Below, piece by piece: positions 62,047 through 64,000 of a DNA stretch of 64,000 bases. A program made the position numbers and the translations under genes. The stretch is taken from contig NZ_CP086322.1 of NCBI RefSeq assembly GCF_023277745.1, positions 9,114,001-9,178,000 on the forward strand, written 5' to 3'. Source of the stretch: Streptomyces halobius (lineage in GTDB: Bacteria > Actinomycetota > Actinomycetes > Streptomycetales > Streptomycetaceae). Position 1 is the first letter of the stretch. The number at the start of each line of letters is the position of its first letter. The notes under the pieces are model-generated. The model worked only from the letters and a program-made list of their open reading frames with translations. It was not told the origin of the DNA and searched no databases.

Positions 62047-62360
62047 CGCCGGTCACCGCCGGCCGGGCCGATGTGGTCGACGACGCGGACCGCAGCGGCG
62101 TTCGTCTTGCCGGCGGGGTTCTTGATGTCCTCGCCGATCTTGTCCCGCACCGAGGCCATGTTGACGACGATGGCCAGCACCACCGCACCACCGATGGCCG
62201 CGACTGCGGCCTTCATCACGGACTTGGTCTGCCCCCACACAAAGGCGATGGAGACGACATACATCAGCCCCAGCACGCCCACCAGGAAGAAGTTCTTGAG
62301 CTGGGAGACGAGGGTGTTCGCGTCGGAGATGGCCCCTGCCATCTGCATGAGCCCGTTCAT
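62043..62360 (-). CDS. Pilin-like small conjugation protein (VirB2/TrbC type)
   Basis: 105 residues with two membrane helices (FFLVGVLGLMYVVSIAFVW, AAVAAIGGAVVLAIVVNMAS) and a soluble tail DKIGEDIKNPAGKTNAAAVR. Size, helix pair and operon position suit a VirB2-like subunit. Translation is coupled to the next gene. Confidence 0.6.
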   Translation of the reverse strand: MNGLMQMAGAISDANTLVSQLKNFFLVGVLGLMYVVSIAFVWGQTKSVMKAAVAAIGGAVVLAIVVNMASVRDKIGEDIKNPAGKTNAAAVRVVDHIGPAGGDRR

Positions 62361-62375
62361 GAGCCCTGCCCTTCC

Positions 62376-63428
62376 TTAAGAATCTGAAGAGTTGTCGGAT
62401 GTGGCCAGGGCGGGCGCGGCTTCGAGCGAAGCGACTTCCCACCGGCCGTCCCGGGCGCGCAGCTCGATCGCGTAGGTCATCGGCCGGCCGCTTGTGTGCT
62501 TGCTCTCGCCTTCGACGTCGACTAGGAGCCGGCGCTGGACCCCGTCGGGCGGTGTCTGGGCTTCGGCGCCCTCGGCCGGCCCCTGGCCGTGGTCGGCGAT
62601 CTGCGTCACCGTCACCGCTGTGTACGGAGCGGGCCGCACCGCGTGCAGCGTCGTGCCGGGGGAGAGGTAGCGGTCCAGCTCACCGCGGCCCGTCAGGTAC
62701 GCGGCCAGGAAGCCGTTGATCGTCTGCATTGCCGGGTCGGACGCCAGCGGAGCGTGCGTCGAGCCGTACGACAGCTCGGGGGCCGCGCCCTTGGAGCCGG
62801 TCGGGGCTGCGACCTCGGCAGGCAGCGCCGCCGCAGTCCATCCCGAGGCCGCGCCGTTGGAGCCGGCCGTGGCCCGCACCGGCACCTGGAAGTAGCGGAC
62901 GCGGCCGCTGTCGGAGTCCTTCGCCGAGCCGGTGATCCGCGCGGCCACCGTCACCGACCAGTAGCCGGACGAGATCTGCCGCACCTGCACCGCCGACGCC
63001 GACTCCGCGCGCTCCGCCCCGCCCTCGGCCGACCACGCCATGGATCGGGCCGCCGGGTAGAACGCCGCGAGCTCTTCCGCGGCCGCATCGCTCTGACCCG
63101 CCTTCACGTAGGCGGCGACGTACATCTCGGCAAAGCCCGCCGGAGCCACCGCGTCCGACGACGCGGGCTGCGCCCGCGGTGCCTCCGCCCGTGGGGGAAC
63201 GGTCACCGGCTTCGTGGTGGAGGCCAGTGCCAAGCCGCCGAGAAGCGGGCCGGCCAGCAGCAGGCCCCAGGCGCTCCAGCGCGCCAACGCTGTCCAGTTG
63301 GCCATGGCTCCCGTGGACGTCGATGTGGTGGCCCATCCGGTGTCCACCGCCTCGCTGGAGGCAAGGCCGGTACGGGAGTCGTCGGGGAAGTGCTCGGGGG
63401 CCGGCCTGGCCCTGCGCAGCCGCATCAC
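62376..63428 (-). CDS. Conjugal transfer protein TcpC family
   Basis: 350 residues. A short cytoplasmic part, one membrane helix (WSAWGLLLAGPLLGGLALAS) and two NTF2-like extracellular repeats (FAEMYVAAYVKAGQSDAAAE, AMQTINGFLAAYLTGRGELD) match TcpC of Gram-positive conjugation systems, equivalent to VirB8. It is coupled by ATGA to the small gene upstream. Confidence 0.82.
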   Translation of the reverse strand: MMRLRRARPAPEHFPDDSRTGLASSEAVDTGWATTSTSTGAMANWTALARWSAWGLLLAGPLLGGLALASTTKPVTVPPRAEAPRAQPASSDAVAPAGFAEMYVAAYVKAGQSDAAAEELAAFYPAARSMAWSAEGGAERAESASAVQVRQISSGYWSVTVAARITGSAKDSDSGRVRYFQVPVRATAGSNGAASGWTAAALPAEVAAPTGSKGAAPELSYGSTHAPLASDPAMQTINGFLAAYLTGRGELDRYLSPGTTLHAVRPAPYTAVTVTQIADHGQGPAEGAEAQTPPDGVQRRLLVDVEGESKHTSGRPMTYAIELRARDGRWEVASLEAAPALATSDNSSDS

Positions 63429-63703
63429 AGGTGCCGCCCGGCAGTCACGTGCGCGGACAGGGGGGTCAGCTCGGCGATGCGGGCCCGCAGCTGCGCTTCG
63501 GGCCGCTGCTGCAGTGTGCGCAGGGACGCCAGCACCGCGCCGATGTCCTGGTTCAGGAAGCGCAGCAACCGCTGGTGGATGGAGGTGTCGAAAGGACGAT
63601 CGACCAGAGCAGCGCCCAGAGCGATCAGCCGGCGCTGCGCGGTGGTGACGCGTACCTCATCCTCGTCCGCTTTCGAGAGGGCGGACGGCCGGGTGGTGGA
63701 CAT
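63425..63703 (-). CDS. Small hypothetical protein in the conjugation operon
   Basis: 92 residues: DEVRVTTAQRRLIALGAALV, DRPFDTSIHQRLLRFLNQDI and LQQRPEAQLRARIAELTPLS. Wholly alpha-helical and soluble by eye. No family recognised. It overlaps the tcpC start (ATGA). Confidence 0.6.
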   Translation of the reverse strand: MSTTRPSALSKADEDEVRVTTAQRRLIALGAALVDRPFDTSIHQRLLRFLNQDIGAVLASLRTLQQRPEAQLRARIAELTPLSAHVTAGRHL

Positions 63704-63727
63704 AGCGGGCTCCTTCGGCCGGGGTGG

Positions 63728-64000
63728 TCAGGCAGCGGGTTGAGCGGTGGATCGGGTGGCGGTCTTGAGGCGCGCGACGGCGCGGCTGCGGCGGCGCTGC
63801 CAGGTGCTGACGCTGGTGCCGGCGGCGCGGGCAGCGTCGTGATCGGGCAGGGGAGCCGGGTTGCTGCGGTAGTGCCCTGCGATGGCGCGGGCGTCGGCCT
63901 CGCTGAGGGCACCGTCGTCCATCGCGTCCAGGACCAGCTCCAGCAGTTGCAAGCGCGCAGTGGTGAGGTCTTCCTCGGCCGGGGTCTCATCGAGACCGGC
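63728..64000 (-). CDS. Sigma-factor-like HTH protein, partial
   Basis: The frame enters from beyond the window edge and gives 90 C-terminal residues: LDETPAEEDLTTARLQLLEL, DGALSEADARAIAGHYRSNP, AAGTSVSTWQRRRSRAVARL. The last part resembles a sigma-70 region 4 helix-turn-helix. It lies 24 bp before the 92-residue gene, as the likely regulator or first gene of the conjugation operon. The start is outside the window. Confidence 0.55.
   Translation of the reverse strand, partial: AGLDETPAEEDLTTARLQLLELVLDAMDDGALSEADARAIAGHYRSNPAPLPDHDAARAAGTSVSTWQRRRSRAVARLKTATRSTAQPAA

Noticed and set aside
58901..62191. A 1096-codon frame containing the VirB4-like ATPase
   Set aside because: The first 250 codons overlap the PrgI-like gene in another frame; the ATG at 61435 with TAATG coupling is the sensible start.
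1..64000. tRNA, rRNA, CRISPR arrays, integrase or replication initiator
   Set aside because: I looked for T-loop signatures, regular short repeats and recombinase or Rep motifs and saw none that I could support.

Overview
The window looks like accessory DNA from a streptomycete or close actinobacterial relative. It is strongly GC-rich throughout, uses GTG and TTG starts freely, joins genes by ATGA or GTGA overlaps, and carries families typical of Streptomyces (DUF6415, DUF2637 and DUF5994 types, XRE/TPR regulators, a chaplin-like secreted protein, a PAS-GAF-SpoIIE-ATPase phosphatase). A dense load of insertion sequences, prophage debris and a type IV secretion locus running off the right edge suggest a linear plasmid, an integrative conjugative element or a chromosome arm. 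I saw no tRNA, rRNA or CRISPR array.

Layout. 1-1.5 kb: transposase debris and a gutted 2-oxoacid dehydrogenase E2 gene. 1.6-6.3 kb: a tightly coupled operon (dikinase-like protein with its phosphohistidine domain first, MFS exporter, ATP-grasp ligase) whose fourth gene is cut off by IS debris. 6.5-11.4 kb: an IS630-type transposase gene broken twice, once by a complete group II intron and once by an IS110 element. 11.6-17.75 kb: an IS4 remnant, a SpoIIE-type phosphatase, a decayed IS630 transposase and an IS701 element with CTAG duplications. 17.75-24.3 kb: SLOG-like protein, XRE regulator and a run of plasmid-type genes ending in a DUF2637 (Spd-like) membrane protein. 24.4-28.7 kb: broken phage tail genes and an IS630-type transposon with a GNAT acetyltransferase between its ends. 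28.7-30.3 kb: prepilin peptidase, small secreted protein and lipoprotein.

30.5-35.2 kb is the most interesting part: a minus-strand operon of a 44-residue peptide gene, tfuA, ycaO, a SAM methyltransferase and a gpsA-type dehydrogenase. YcaO plus TfuA is the known signature of peptide thioamidation, so this is probably a compact RiPP pathway; the precursor ending in ECFTF and the gpsA-type partner are unusual.

35.5-47.7 kb holds TPR regulators divergent from or next to pairs of tiny overlapping genes, acetyltransferases, a five-gene oxygenase/PLP-dehydratase cluster and two phosphotransferase-fold proteins. A 126-bp near-identical direct repeat (38060-38185 and 45071-45196) brackets about 7 kb of it. 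48.2-52.4 kb: NUDIX hydrolase, chaplin-like protein, and an ORF interrupted by an IS5-type element whose CTAG duplication was then hit by an IS701 element. 53.1-54.9 kb: slipin, a small membrane protein and a DUF5994 protein. 55.5-64 kb: a minus-strand conjugative secretion operon (TcpC-like, pilin-like, PrgI-like, VirB4-like ATPase, large membrane channel protein, bifunctional cell-wall hydrolase).

Several genes are split by single-base indels, some in homopolymer runs; these are either pseudogenes or assembly errors, and each is marked.
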